From positions 186,001-250,000 of the forward strand of contig NZ_JAQIOZ010000001.1 of assembly GCF_028023675.1 (NCBI RefSeq): a stretch of 64,000 nt of DNA, written 5' to 3'. The DNA is from Primorskyibacter aestuariivivens. Its GTDB lineage: Bacteria > Pseudomonadota > Alphaproteobacteria > Rhodobacterales > Rhodobacteraceae. The notes beneath the pieces are model-generated. The model searched no databases. It had not been told where the DNA came from and was given only the letters and a program-made list of their open reading frames with translations. The position numbers were made by a program, and so were the translations under genes. Shown in pieces: positions 1 through 8,318 of this stretch (within the stretch, counting starts at the first letter, position 1; each line of letters starts with the position of its first letter).

Positions 1-324
1 CGAGGCGTCGAAATCTTCTACATCCGTCTCGTCGAACGCATTGCCAAGGCTCATCATGCGCACCGCATGGGTGACCTTGGAAAAGCCCTCAGCCGGAGCT
101 GCACCGACTTGGTCGCTGGGGCTGTCGGGGCGTTTCAGGGACGGAAACCGCGCCTCAATCTCGGCGTTGCGCCGTTTCAGCGCATCATACTCTGCGTCCG
201 ATATCTCGGGCGCATCGTCGCGGTGATAGGCGTCATTTGCGGCGGCGAGCGTCTCAGCCAGCGCGGCAAGTTCGGCGCGCGCCTGGTCCTCGGTCAATTC
301 GGAAACCGCGATATCCTGTGTCAT
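1..324 (-). CDS. ligA: NAD-dependent DNA ligase, N-terminal part (gene runs off the window)
   Basis: LigA seals nicks during replication and repair using NAD+. Only the first 108 residues are in the window. They match the Ia domain that binds the NMN half of NAD+, with the segment DAYHRDDAPEISDAEYDAL near residues 31-49 followed by the SDQVGA and MSLGNAFDE stretches leading toward the adenylation domain. The start is the ATG read from 324. The gene lies downstream of ctrA on the same strand, 77 bases away. The catalytic lysine lies outside the window, so the call rests on the N-terminal domain alone. Confidence 0.9.
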   Translation of the reverse strand, partial: MTQDIAVSELTEDQARAELAALAETLAAANDAYHRDDAPEISDAEYDALKRRNAEIEARFPSLKRPDSPSDQVGAAPAEGFSKVTHAVRMMSLGNAFDETDVEDFDAS

Positions 325-401
325 TGTGCCCCCCGCTTCCTGAGCAGAAGTGATAGGGCGGGCAGCACACAGCGTCCAGTGGCATTCGGGTCAAAGGCGG
401 C

Positions 402-1118
402 TCAGGCGCCAATAGCGAGCTTTCCGCCATCCATGGCATCCGGCGCGGGATCGCGCAGCACATAGCCCCGGCCCCAGACGGTTTCGATATGGTTGTCACC
501 GCCCGTTGCCGTACTCAGTTTCTTGCGCAACTTGCAGATGAACACGTCAATGATCTTGAGTTCCGGTTCATCCATGCCGCCATAGAGGTGATTGAGAAAC
601 ATTTCCTTGGTCAGCGTTGTCCCCTTGCGCAGGCTCAGAAGCTCCAGCATCTGGTATTCCTTGCCGGTCAGATGCACGGTCTTGCCGTCCACATCCACCG
701 TCTTGGCATCAAGGTTGACCGAAATCTTGCCGGTCCGGATCACCGATTGGGAATGCCCTTTGGACCGGCGGATGATCGCATGAATGCGCGCCACCAATTC
801 TTCGCGATGAAACGGCTTGGTCAGGTAGTCGTCGGCACCGAACCCGAAGCCCTTGAGCTTGTTTTCCGTGTCATCAGAGCCGGACAGGATCAGGATCGGC
901 GTTTCGATCCGCGCCAGGCGCAGCTGGCGCAATACCTCATGCCCGTGCATATCCGGCAATCCGAGATCGAGCAGGATGAGATCATAGTCATAGAGCTTGG
1001 CCAGATCGACGCCCTCTTCCCCCAGATCGGTTGTGTAGACATTGAGATTGGCATGGGTCAGCATCATCTCGATGCTTTTTGCCGTTGTGGGATCATCCTC
1101 GACCAGCAACACACGCAT
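402..1118 (-). CDS. ctrA: Cell-cycle master response regulator CtrA
   Basis: This is an OmpR-type transcription factor that controls cell-cycle, motility and gene-transfer-agent genes in alphaproteobacteria. The 238-residue protein starts with MRVLLVEDD. The receiver domain (about 1-120) has the acidic pair at 8-9, the phosphoacceptor Asp51 in LLLDLGLPD-like context and Lys in YLTKPF. The winged-helix DNA-binding domain follows (about 125-225), ending in the [11 protein letters not shown] stretch. I chose the internal ATG at 1118 because family members start exactly there; the open frame extends 12 codons further. The C-terminus is AIGA rather than the double-alanine proteolysis tag known from Caulobacter CtrA. 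sciP lies directly upstream on the same strand. Confidence 0.96.
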   Translation of the reverse strand: MRVLLVEDDPTTAKSIEMMLTHANLNVYTTDLGEEGVDLAKLYDYDLILLDLGLPDMHGHEVLRQLRLARIETPILILSGSDDTENKLKGFGFGADDYLTKPFHREELVARIHAIIRRSKGHSQSVIRTGKISVNLDAKTVDVDGKTVHLTGKEYQMLELLSLRKGTTLTKEMFLNHLYGGMDEPELKIIDVFICKLRKKLSTATGGDNHIETVWGRGYVLRDPAPDAMDGGKLAIGA

Positions 1119-1169
1119 TATTTTCTCCGCAGGATCATTCGAACTACACGTCAACCTGAAGAATAAAGG

Positions 1170-1184
1170 TTAACCAAGCATTAC
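1170..1184. promoter_or_regulatory. Candidate CtrA-binding box between sciP and ctrA
   Basis: The + strand reads TTAACCAAGCATTAC, which is TTAA, seven bases, then TTAC. The CtrA consensus is TTAA-N7-TTAA, so there is one mismatch. It sits about 50 bases upstream of the ctrA start, as expected for autoregulation. Binding is inferred, not shown. Confidence 0.5.
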
Positions 1185-1212
1185 CGTATCAGGGGAAAAA
1201 TGAGAACACAAC

Positions 1213-1491
1213 TCAAAGTTGTCTATACTTCTGCAAAGCCGTGGCTTTCAAGGCCTCTTCTCCATGCAATGTCACCGCGCGCAGCCATTCCTGAAACTCA
1301 TCCTCGGAAATCGCGTAACGGTCTTGCGCCTCGTCCTGCGTGATCAGCCCATAGATCACCCCGCGCACCACCAGCGCCTTGCGCGAAGCCACCCAGCGGC
1401 GCGTATCGGGCGGCGGCAGATCGGCCCGCGACATGACGCTGCCATCCGGGAGGGTCACCGCCCTTGGTCCATCAACCTTTTTCAGATACAT
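1213..1491 (-). CDS. sciP: SciP, inhibitor of CtrA-dependent transcription (DUF1153)
   Basis: SciP is a small helix-turn-helix protein that binds CtrA and blocks recruitment of RNA polymerase at CtrA promoters. The 92-residue product has the family signature: LPPPDTRRWVASRKA around residues 26-40, then a helical region with AISEDEFQEWLRAV, and the C-terminal ALQKYRQ motif. Length matches the family. It lies 94 bases upstream of ctrA on the same strand, so regulator and anti-regulator are neighbours and could be co-transcribed, although a CtrA-type box lies in the gap between them. Confidence 0.9.
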   Translation of the reverse strand: MYLKKVDGPRAVTLPDGSVMSRADLPPPDTRRWVASRKALVVRGVIYGLITQDEAQDRYAISEDEFQEWLRAVTLHGEEALKATALQKYRQL

Positions 1492-1614
1492 GTCAGCCTC
1501 GTCTCAAAACCTCGGATCAAGCATTGCGAATGGTGCTTAACGGGCGGTGAAACCGGGACTTGAGAGTAGTTAGGATTTTCCTATATTCTCGCGGACTTCG
1601 ATCAGGAGATTCCC

Positions 1615-2760
1615 ATGGCGCTGGATAGTGCGGACAAACTGAATTCACTGGGCTTTGCCAAGCCGCCCTCGGAAACCCGGGTGGTGGTGGCCATGTCCGG
1701 TGGCGTGGACAGTTCCGTTGTGGCCGCCGAACTGGCGCGCGAAGGCTATGACGTGGTGGGGATCACGCTGCAGCTTTATGACCACGGCGCGGCGCTGGCC
1801 AAGAAAGGTGCGTGCTGCGCGGGCCGCGACATCCATGATGCGCGCCGCGTGGCCGAGGAGATGGGCTTTCCGCATTACGTTTTGGATTATGAAAACGTGT
1901 TCCGTGACGCGGTGATTGACGAGTTCGCCGAAAGCTATCTGGGCGGGGCGACGCCGGTCCCCTGCATCCGATGCAACGAGCGGGTAAAGTTCAAGGACCT
2001 GCTTGAAACCGCGCGCGATCTGGACGCCGATTGCATGGCCACGGGGCATTATATCCAGCGCAAAATGGGCGCGGACCGGGCCGAGCTACATTGCGCCGCT
2101 GATGCTTCGCGCGATCAGAGCTATTTCCTGTTTTCCACCACGCAGGAACAGCTCGACTATCTGCGCTTCCCGCTGGGGCACCTGCCGTCCAAGGATGACA
2201 CCCGCGCGCTGGCGGCCAAACATGGCCTGCCGGTGGCGGACAAGCCCGACAGCCAGGACATCTGTTTCGTTCCGGACGGCAACTACGCGTCGGTGATCGA
2301 AAAGCTGCGTCCCGGTGCTGCCGAACCGGGCGAGATCGTGCATGCGGATGGCCGGGTTCTGGGGACGCATAAGGGCGTGATCCACTACACGATCGGCCAG
2401 CGCCGGGGTCTGGGCATCGGGGGCTTGAGCGAGCCGCTTTACGTGGTCAAGCTGGACGTGGAGGCCAAGCGCGTGATCGTCGGGCCGAAAGAGCTGCTCT
2501 CGACCCGCACCGTGCCGGTGCGCGAGGTGAACTGGCTGGGCGATGGTGGCTTCACTGACGTGGCGGAGCGCGAAATCTCGGTCAAGGTGCGCTCCACGCG
2601 CCCACCGCGCGAGGCGATCCTGCGGCCCTTGTCGGAGACCGAAGCGGAGGTGGAATTGCTGACACCCGAAGAAGGGGTGTCGCCCGGTCAGGCCTGTGTG
2701 TTCTACGAGACCGCAGGCACCAGGGTTCTGGGCGGCGGCTGGATCTGGCGCGGGCGCTAA
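1615..2760 (+). CDS. mnmA: tRNA-specific 2-thiouridylase MnmA
   Basis: MnmA thiolates the wobble uridine (position 34) of Lys, Glu and Gln tRNAs using ATP and persulfide sulfur. The 381-residue protein has the PP-loop SGGVDSS at 28-34, the CxxC-like PCIRCNE around 116-122 that holds the catalytic Cys, the conserved ATGHY and DQSYFLF stretches, and the second catalytic Cys in GQACVFYE near the C-terminus. Length is typical. The ATG at 1615 follows an AGGAG-type ribosome binding site. Paired hairpins directly after the stop codon could end transcription. Confidence 0.97.
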   Translation: MALDSADKLNSLGFAKPPSETRVVVAMSGGVDSSVVAAELAREGYDVVGITLQLYDHGAALAKKGACCAGRDIHDARRVAEEMGFPHYVLDYENVFRDAVIDEFAESYLGGATPVPCIRCNERVKFKDLLETARDLDADCMATGHYIQRKMGADRAELHCAADASRDQSYFLFSTTQEQLDYLRFPLGHLPSKDDTRALAAKHGLPVADKPDSQDICFVPDGNYASVIEKLRPGAAEPGEIVHADGRVLGTHKGVIHYTIGQRRGLGIGGLSEPLYVVKLDVEAKRVIVGPKELLSTRTVPVREVNWLGDGGFTDVAEREISVKVRSTRPPREAILRPLSETEAEVELLTPEEGVSPGQACVFYETAGTRVLGGGWIWRGR

Positions 2761-2764
2761 GGAA

Positions 2765-2811
2765 CCGAAATTTTTAAAAAATTTCGGACCGATTTCTTCC
2801 AAAGAAATCGG
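2765..2811. repeat. Paired-hairpin intergenic element, copy 1 (possible terminator)
   Basis: Two perfect inverted repeats stand one base apart. The first (2765-2787) has an 11-base stem starting CCGAAAT and a one-base loop. The second (2789-2811) has a 10-base stem starting CCGATTT and a three-base loop. They lie between the convergent mnmA and DUF3445 genes, so a bidirectional terminator role is plausible. A second copy with the same architecture lies at 44265-44311. Confidence 0.75.
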
Positions 2812-2812
2812 A

Positions 2813-3535
2813 TCAGACGGCAACCACATAGGTGTGGATCGAAAACACCACGGCGTTGGACTGCGGCAGGCGCAGAATACATTGCCGCTCCGAGCGCATG
2901 AATTTTTCTTCACCGGTCTTCGGCTGGTCGCGCCGGTCATGGATCGACCGCGGTTGAAACAGCGCCGCATCTGCGTAACGCAAAGCGTTGAACCGCCAGA
3001 GCGGGCGGCCGGCCTGCACCCCGTCAAAGAGCCGCTGCACGCGCTTTTCAATGCCCGTGTCATATGCGTCGACCGTGTGGTGGATATGGCTCAATGGGCG
3101 CATGAATTTCTCGTCCAGCCGCCAGCTTGCCGGGAAACACAAAAGCGCGCCGGTCAGAATATGTTCATCCCCCTGTTTTTGCAGGATGCAGATATCCTCC
3201 TGGATCAGATGGGCCAGCATATGCAAAGGCCGCGCCGCATCTCGGGTCACGGTCCGGCCATCAGGGGTAGTCACACCGCCAGCCCCGACGCAGAAGCCGG
3301 CATGATGCGCCGCGAGGTTTTCACACACCATGTCCAGCACTTCGCGCGCAGGGGGCAGCGCCTCGGGCGCGCATTGCAGCACCTCGTCTTCACGCGTCTC
3401 CAGCAGGCGGATACGTTCGGCCATCTGGGCGGCATAGGCGTCATCCACATCCAGCCACGCCGCCGGATCAAAGGGTGAAATCCCCGGCAGGTCGCGGGGG
3501 CTGACGTCATAGGGGATGTGCGATTGCAGGATCAT
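2813..3535 (-). CDS. DUF3445 family protein, haem-dependent oxidative N-demethylase-like
   Basis: The 240-residue protein matches the DUF3445 family (PF11927), whose studied members are haem-dependent oxidative N-demethylases acting on dimethylamine-type substrates. Visible family features are the N-terminal DVSPRDLPGISPFDPAAWL-like stretch, the middle QEDICIL region, LCFPASW around 135, and the histidine-rich PLSHIHHTVDAY segment. No signal peptide is seen, so it is cytoplasmic. No partner reductase subunits lie next to it, so the substrate here is unknown. Its stop codon directly follows the paired-hairpin element. Confidence 0.75.
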   Translation of the reverse strand: MILQSHIPYDVSPRDLPGISPFDPAAWLDVDDAYAAQMAERIRLLETREDEVLQCAPEALPPAREVLDMVCENLAAHHAGFCVGAGGVTTPDGRTVTRDAARPLHMLAHLIQEDICILQKQGDEHILTGALLCFPASWRLDEKFMRPLSHIHHTVDAYDTGIEKRVQRLFDGVQAGRPLWRFNALRYADAALFQPRSIHDRRDQPKTGEEKFMRSERQCILRLPQSNAVVFSIHTYVVAV

Positions 3536-3612
3536 CGCACAGGCTTAGCGCGCGATCCGATGCCTTGAAAAGCGCCTCTACAAAAACGCTGCGTCAAAGC
3601 CCTGTGCCGGTC

Positions 3613-3909
3613 TCAGACCTCGACAAGGTCGTAATGGGCGATCCGGCGATGCGCCACCAACTCAGCCTCTTCCGGCGCGATATGCGCGTCGGTGTAATCC
3701 TCTCCGACAAAGGCCTTGAGCGCGTCAAGATCGCGCCAGAGCATCACCATGCTGAATTCGCGCGGGCTCTCTTCGCGGGCTTTGCCGGGAAAGATATCGA
3801 CAATGCCGTCAGTGGATTTCATCAAGGGGATCGCAACCTCGTGGAAGAATTTGCTGAACTCGGCTTCCTTGCCGGGCTGGGTCTGAACCTGAAAGATACG
3901 CATGATCAT
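3613..3909 (-). CDS. Antibiotic biosynthesis monooxygenase (ABM)-like small protein
   Basis: This is a 98-residue dimeric alpha/beta-barrel family protein. The beginning MRIFQVQTQPGKEAEFSKFF and the later FSMVMLWRDLDALKAFVGEDY are typical of ABM domains, which include small monooxygenases and many proteins of unknown role. I start at 3909 (MIMRIF) because a GAGGAGG site lies 8 bases upstream; the second ATG at 3903 is possible. A long antisense frame continues across dddP but is a shadow. The gene is divergent from dddP with 153 bases between them, which must hold both promoters. The substrate is unknown. Confidence 0.75.
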   Translation of the reverse strand: MIMRIFQVQTQPGKEAEFSKFFHEVAIPLMKSTDGIVDIFPGKAREESPREFSMVMLWRDLDALKAFVGEDYTDAHIAPEEAELVAHRRIAHYDLVEV

Positions 3910-4062
3910 GGGGCTGGCCTCCTCGTGCCATAGACCCGGTCCAGTATAGCACGGATCGCCAAAAAATGCGCCGGATGCCGAAAAACGACGCAAAAACCGG
4001 TCGCAACCCGGCATGACGGGGGCGGAAATGCCCGCCACGCTCAGGGGTAAGAGGAGACCCCG

Positions 4063-5403
4063 ATGAACACCCACTACCGCGACACCCGCAAGATCGATCC
4101 CACCAAGGGCGCTGTTCTGGGCGACAACACCCCCAATGATGCGGACCGGATCGAGATCGGGCCAACGCAGCTGGCCTTTGACGAATGGGCGCACGCGGGG
4201 CTGGAGCTGCCCGATCTGCAGGCGATGCGGCGCTATCGCTGGGAGCGGCTTACACGCCATATCGTGGAGCGCGACTATGCCGGGCTGTTGATGTTCGACC
4301 CGCTGAATATTCGCTACGCCACCGACAGCACCAATATGCAGCTTTGGAACACCCATAACCCGTTCCGCGCGGTGCTGCTCTGTGCCGATGGCTATATGGT
4401 GATCTGGGATTACAAGAACTCGCCCTTCCTGTCGTCCTTCAACCCGCTGGTACGCGAAGCCCGTTCCGGCGCGGACCTGTTCTATTTTGATCGTGGCGAC
4501 AAGGTCGACGTGGCCGCCGATGTGTTCTCGAACGAGGTGCGCGTGCTGTTGGAAGAACACGCGCCGGGCCACAAACGCCTTGCCGTGGACAAGGTCATGC
4601 TGCACGGGCTGCGCGCGCTTGAGGCGCAGGGGTTGGACATCATGGAAGGCGAGGAAGTCACCGAGAAATCCCGCAGCGTGAAAGGCCCCGACGAGATCAA
4701 AGCCATGCGCTGCGCCTCGCATTCCTGCGAAGTGGCCGTGCGTGCCATGGAGGATTTTGCGCGGGCCAATGTAGGTGACGGCAAAACCTGCGAAGACGAT
4801 ATCTGGGCGGTGCTGCATGCGGAGAATATCCGCCGTGGCGGCGAATGGATCGAAACGCGTCTCCTTGCTTCCGGCCCCCGCTCGAACCCGTGGTTTCAGG
4901 AATGCGGGCCACGTGTGTGCCAGACGAACGAGATCATCTCTTTCGACACCGACCTGATCGGTGCCTATGGCATCTGCATCGACATCTCGCGCAGCTGGTG
5001 GGTCGGCGACCGCGCCCCGCGCCCGGACATGATCTATGCCATGCGACACGGGGTCGAACATATCAAGACCAATATGGAGATGCTGCGCCCCGGCGTGAAC
5101 ATTCAGGATCTCAGCCGCAACACCCATGTGCTGGATGACAAATACCAGGCGCAGAAATACGGCTGCCTGATGCATGGGGTGGGCCTGTGCGATGAATGGC
5201 CTCTGGTCGCATACCCTGACAAGATGGTCGAAGGCGCGTTCGACTACGAGCTGGAGCCGGGCATGACGCTCTGCGTCGAGGCATTGGTCGGCGAGGTCGG
5301 CGGCGATTTCTCGATCAAGCTGGAAGATCAGGTGCTGATCACCGAGGACGGGTATGAGAACCTGACGAAATACCCGTTTGATGAGGCTTTGATGGGAGGC
5401 TAA
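4063..5403 (+). CDS. dddP: DMSP lyase DddP (M24 metallopeptidase fold)
   Basis: DddP cleaves dimethylsulfoniopropionate into dimethyl sulfide and acrylate. The protein has 446 residues, the usual length for Roseobacter DddP. All six metal ligands reported for the family fall at the expected positions: Asp295 and Asp297 (SFDTD), Asp307 (CIDIS), His371 (MHGVG), Glu406 and Glu421. The proposed catalytic Asp377 is present in GLCDEWP. The substrate-binding N-terminal domain contains the strongly conserved NIRYATDSTNMQLWNTHNPF region in two halves around 82-101. The ATG follows AAGAGGAG. No acrylate-use genes or dmdA are adjacent, so the gene stands alone here. The start and family are secure; activity is inferred from residue conservation. 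Confidence 0.95.
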   Translation: MNTHYRDTRKIDPTKGAVLGDNTPNDADRIEIGPTQLAFDEWAHAGLELPDLQAMRRYRWERLTRHIVERDYAGLLMFDPLNIRYATDSTNMQLWNTHNPFRAVLLCADGYMVIWDYKNSPFLSSFNPLVREARSGADLFYFDRGDKVDVAADVFSNEVRVLLEEHAPGHKRLAVDKVMLHGLRALEAQGLDIMEGEEVTEKSRSVKGPDEIKAMRCASHSCEVAVRAMEDFARANVGDGKTCEDDIWAVLHAENIRRGGEWIETRLLASGPRSNPWFQECGPRVCQTNEIISFDTDLIGAYGICIDISRSWWVGDRAPRPDMIYAMRHGVEHIKTNMEMLRPGVNIQDLSRNTHVLDDKYQAQKYGCLMHGVGLCDEWPLVAYPDKMVEGAFDYELEPGMTLCVEALVGEVGGDFSIKLEDQVLITEDGYENLTKYPFDEALMGG

Positions 5404-5525
5404 GCGCCGATATGGGCGCAGCCCGGCAACGGTTGCAGCAGAACGAATGAAGCGCGAAGAAACGGTGCCCGGCCATTTCCGCCACCAGAGACCGCGGATA
5501 AACACCTTCCGGAAATCGAATGTCT

Positions 5526-5539
5526 TTGACACAGGTCAA
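5526..5539. promoter_or_regulatory. FNR/CRP-type palindrome upstream of cytochrome c gene
   Basis: The sequence TTGACACAGGTCAA is a perfect TTGAC-N4-GTCAA palindrome. FNR sites are TTGAT-N4-ATCAA, and relatives of FNR bind close variants. It lies about 90 bases upstream of the cytochrome c start, a normal distance for an activator site. Confidence 0.5.
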
Positions 5540-5628
5540 GGCACACCCCTGCCCCAAACGCGCAGGCTGAACCCGGGTGCAGGAAGACCAGTTAGCGCAC
5601 CCGCAACTCAACAGATCGGGAGGCGACC

Positions 5629-6039
5629 ATGAAACAGATCATGGCACGAACCGCTGTTGCGGCACTGTTTACAGGGTTTTCATTTATCGGTGCCGCATCG
5701 GCTGATGACGCGGGCAAGGGCGAATACATGGCCTATTGCGCAACATGTCATGGCGAGGCCGGATTGGGCGATGGTCCAATGGCGGAATTCATGTCTCTCC
5801 GGGTTCCGGACCTGACGACTATTACTCAGGCCAATGACGGTGTTTTCCCCTTCCTGCAGGTGGTCCATGCCATCGACGGACGTTCCGGCGTCATGGCCCA
5901 TGGTCGGGAAATGCCCGTCTGGGGCAACCGGTTCATGACCGAGGCAGGAGACGCAATGGCCGGAGATTACAGCCATGTCTACGAGGTGCGCGGACGCATC
6001 CTGTCACTGGCCTATTACATCGAGTCGCTTCAGAAATGA
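5629..6039 (+). CDS. Periplasmic class I c-type cytochrome
   Basis: This is a 136-residue secreted monohaem cytochrome. A signal peptide (about 1-25, ending GAASA) leads into the haem-binding CATCH motif at residues 37-41. The HGREMPVWGNRF segment near 91-102 offers a methionine as the distal iron ligand. A C-terminal helix (VRGRILSLAYYIESLQK) closes the fold. It would carry electrons in the periplasm. A GGGAGG site precedes the ATG. A redox-type FNR/CRP box lies upstream, which fits respiratory control. Its 3' end overlaps the convergent next gene by 10 bases. The electron-transfer partner is not evident. Confidence 0.85.
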   Translation: MKQIMARTAVAALFTGFSFIGAASADDAGKGEYMAYCATCHGEAGLGDGPMAEFMSLRVPDLTTITQANDGVFPFLQVVHAIDGRSGVMAHGREMPVWGNRFMTEAGDAMAGDYSHVYEVRGRILSLAYYIESLQK

Positions 6040-6980
6040 GCGGTGCCTTTTCGGCGGGCCACTCTACCCGCCGAAAAGAAAACCGATCGCTTCGGAGCAT
6101 CTCCGGGCCGGACCTTCAGCACCAGCCCATTATGATCCGACCCCGCCCTGGGCATGGTCCTGACCGCATGGGCCCAAGCGCGCGGCGCCAGCATATGATC
6201 AATCGTCACCGGCAGGCCGATGCGCGGCAGGGTAAAGGTCGCCGCCGCGCTGCGGGCGCGCGTCGTGTCTGTCGCCCGCGCCACGCGGCGCAGCGCATGG
6301 CTCCACGCCATGGCGTTGAAATCACCGCCGATCAGAACCGGCCCGTCCAGCGCCTCAAGCACCGGGATCAGGCGGTCCAGCTGCGCGGCCTGCCGATAGG
6401 GCCAGGGCCAGTGCAGATGCAGCGAGACAATCCAAACCGGCCCCTCTGGCGTGGCCACCTGCATCGCAGCCAGCCCGTCCCCCTCGGCGCAAAGTCTCTG
6501 ATCCTCGATCGCGGGAAAGCGCGACAAGACCGCCACGCCGCCCACCGTCGCGAAATCGCAATAGTGTTGATGGGGATGGGTGTCTGCGAACCGGGCAAGA
6601 ATACTACGGTTGCGCCCCGAAACTTCCTGTAATGTGATCAGATCGGGCGCGGTTCCATTCACCAGCTCCAGCCATTCGTCATGGCCGCCCCGATTGAACC
6701 GCAGGTTCTGATGATAGAGAACGAGGCCACCGTCATCGGGCAAACCGGGCGGAAACAGCCGGTCAAGGGCCTGCGGTGCCATAACAGCCATGGCCAGCCC
6801 GGCCAGCGGCCAGCGCAGGCGCCGGGGCCAGGGGGCCCAGATCACCACCAGCGCAAAGACAATCACCAAAGGCAGGCGAAATACCGCGAGGCTGTCCCCC
6901 GCCGGGTGAAGCGCGCCGAGATATCCCAGGCCAATGAGCAGGCCCAGCATGCCTGATACGCCAATCACCAAAACCCGCAT
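6030..6980 (-). CDS. Membrane-anchored endonuclease/exonuclease/phosphatase family protein
   Basis: The 316-residue protein begins with two to three hydrophobic segments (about 1-65), then a domain of the endonuclease/exonuclease/phosphatase fold. Fold motifs visible are LYHQNLRFNR, the Glu in LITLQEVSGRN (metal ligand), GGDFNAMAWS and the terminal SDHNGLVL that carries the catalytic Asp-His. The active domain probably faces the periplasm, as in related EndU/YafD-like proteins. I use the ATG at 6980 (MRVLVIGV) rather than the 20-codon upstream extension, because it opens directly into the first membrane segment. The substrate is unknown; these enzymes hydrolyse phosphodiesters or phosphomonoesters. 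Confidence 0.8.
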   Translation of the reverse strand: MRVLVIGVSGMLGLLIGLGYLGALHPAGDSLAVFRLPLVIVFALVVIWAPWPRRLRWPLAGLAMAVMAPQALDRLFPPGLPDDGGLVLYHQNLRFNRGGHDEWLELVNGTAPDLITLQEVSGRNRSILARFADTHPHQHYCDFATVGGVAVLSRFPAIEDQRLCAEGDGLAAMQVATPEGPVWIVSLHLHWPWPYRQAAQLDRLIPVLEALDGPVLIGGDFNAMAWSHALRRVARATDTTRARSAAATFTLPRIGLPVTIDHMLAPRAWAHAVRTMPRAGSDHNGLVLKVRPGDAPKRSVFFSAGRVARRKGTAHF

Positions 6981-7090
6981 CTGCCTCACCTTGTCGTGAC
7001 ATGCCCGACACATGGCTTGAGAAGCGGCGTCGCGGCCCACAGACTTGAACCCAACACAGCCAAAAGGTACAGCCCCGGGAAGGATCGAAC

Positions 7091-8302
7091 ATGCCCACCG
7101 AACGCCTCACTTTTCCAGGCCATAACGGCGACACGCTGGCGGCACGGCTGGATCTTCCGGATGGGCCGCATCTGGCCACGGCGCTGTTTGCCCATTGTTT
7201 CACCTGTTCCAAGGATATCCACGCCGCGCGCCGCATTGCCGGGAGGCTGGCGGCGATGGGCATCGCGGTGCTGCGCTTTGATTTCACCGGGCTGGGCCAT
7301 TCCGAGGGCGAGTTTTGCAACACCACCTTTACCTCGAACGTGCATGACCTGCGTGCCGCCTGCGCCGCGCTGAGCGGACGCGGAATGCCGCCATCGCTGC
7401 TGATCGGGCATAGCCTTGGCGGGGCGGCGGTGCTGCGGGCGGGCGCAGAGATGGATGTCAAAGGCATCGTCACCTTGGGCGCGCCCTTTGATCCGGGCCA
7501 TGTAACCCATAATTTTGCCGATGCGCTGGACGACATTGCCCGCGACGGATCGGCCAAGGTGCAGCTTGGCGGGCGCGAGATCGAGATCGGCCAAGGCTTT
7601 GTCGAAGATGTCTCGGCCGAAAAGCTGGGAGAGGCCATTGCCGGTCTGCGTGCCGCGCTTTTGGTCATGCATGCGCCGCGCGACGAGATCGTCAGCATCG
7701 ACAACGCCGCCAATATCTTTACCGCCGCCAAACATCCCAAAAGCTTCGTGACACTCGACGATGCCGATCACTTGATCAGCCGGGCCGAGGATGCGGAATA
7801 TGCCGCCGAGGTCATCGCCGCCTGGGCCGGGCGCTATCTTGACCTGAAACCCCCTGCCCCGCCGCCTGGCGCGCCCGAAGGCATCCTGCGGGTCTCAGAG
7901 GCTGACGCGGACGGTTTTCTGCAGGATATCAACAACGGCCCGTATCATCACGTTCTGGCCGATGAACCCGAAGCCTATGGCGGCACCAATCGCGGGTTGT
8001 CGCCTTATGGGTTTTTGTCCGCCGGGCTGGGGGCCTGCACCTCGATGACAATCCGCATGTATGCGCGGCGCAAGGGCTGGCCGCTCAAACATGTGAGCGT
8101 CGACATCTGCCATGACAAGGTCCATGCTCAGGACGCGGACACGCGCTCAGACACCAAGGTGGACAAGTTTCAACGCCGCATCCGGCTTGAGGGCGCGCTC
8201 AGCGCCGAGCAGCGCGCCAAACTGCTGGAGATTGCCGACAAATGCCCGGTGCACCGCACGCTGGAGCGCAGTTCCCACGTGGTGACGGAATTGGTGGACT
8301 GA
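7091..8302 (+). CDS. Fused alpha/beta hydrolase - OsmC family protein
   Basis: Two enzymes are joined in 403 residues. The N-terminal domain (about 1-255) is an alpha/beta hydrolase with nucleophile Ser108 in GHSLGG, an acid in HAPRDEIV and the catalytic His in DADHLIS. The C-terminal domain (about 270-403) is of the OsmC/Ohr type with both redox cysteines: GLGACTSMT and ADKCPVHRTL. OsmC proteins reduce organic hydroperoxides, so the fusion may hydrolyse an ester and deal with a peroxide product, but that is a guess. The fused arrangement is known from other bacteria. It is divergent from the endonuclease-fold gene and convergent with the regulator downstream. Confidence 0.88.
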   Translation: MPTERLTFPGHNGDTLAARLDLPDGPHLATALFAHCFTCSKDIHAARRIAGRLAAMGIAVLRFDFTGLGHSEGEFCNTTFTSNVHDLRAACAALSGRGMPPSLLIGHSLGGAAVLRAGAEMDVKGIVTLGAPFDPGHVTHNFADALDDIARDGSAKVQLGGREIEIGQGFVEDVSAEKLGEAIAGLRAALLVMHAPRDEIVSIDNAANIFTAAKHPKSFVTLDDADHLISRAEDAEYAAEVIAAWAGRYLDLKPPAPPPGAPEGILRVSEADADGFLQDINNGPYHHVLADEPEAYGGTNRGLSPYGFLSAGLGACTSMTIRMYARRKGWPLKHVSVDICHDKVHAQDADTRSDTKVDKFQRRIRLEGALSAEQRAKLLEIADKCPVHRTLERSSHVVTELVD

Positions 8303-8318
8303 CAGCCGCGTGGCAGGG

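Noticed and set aside
3613-5532. A 639-codon minus-strand frame across dddP
   Set aside because: Only its last 98 codons encode a recognisable protein with a ribosome site. The rest is antisense to dddP, and long antisense frames are common in high-GC coding DNA.
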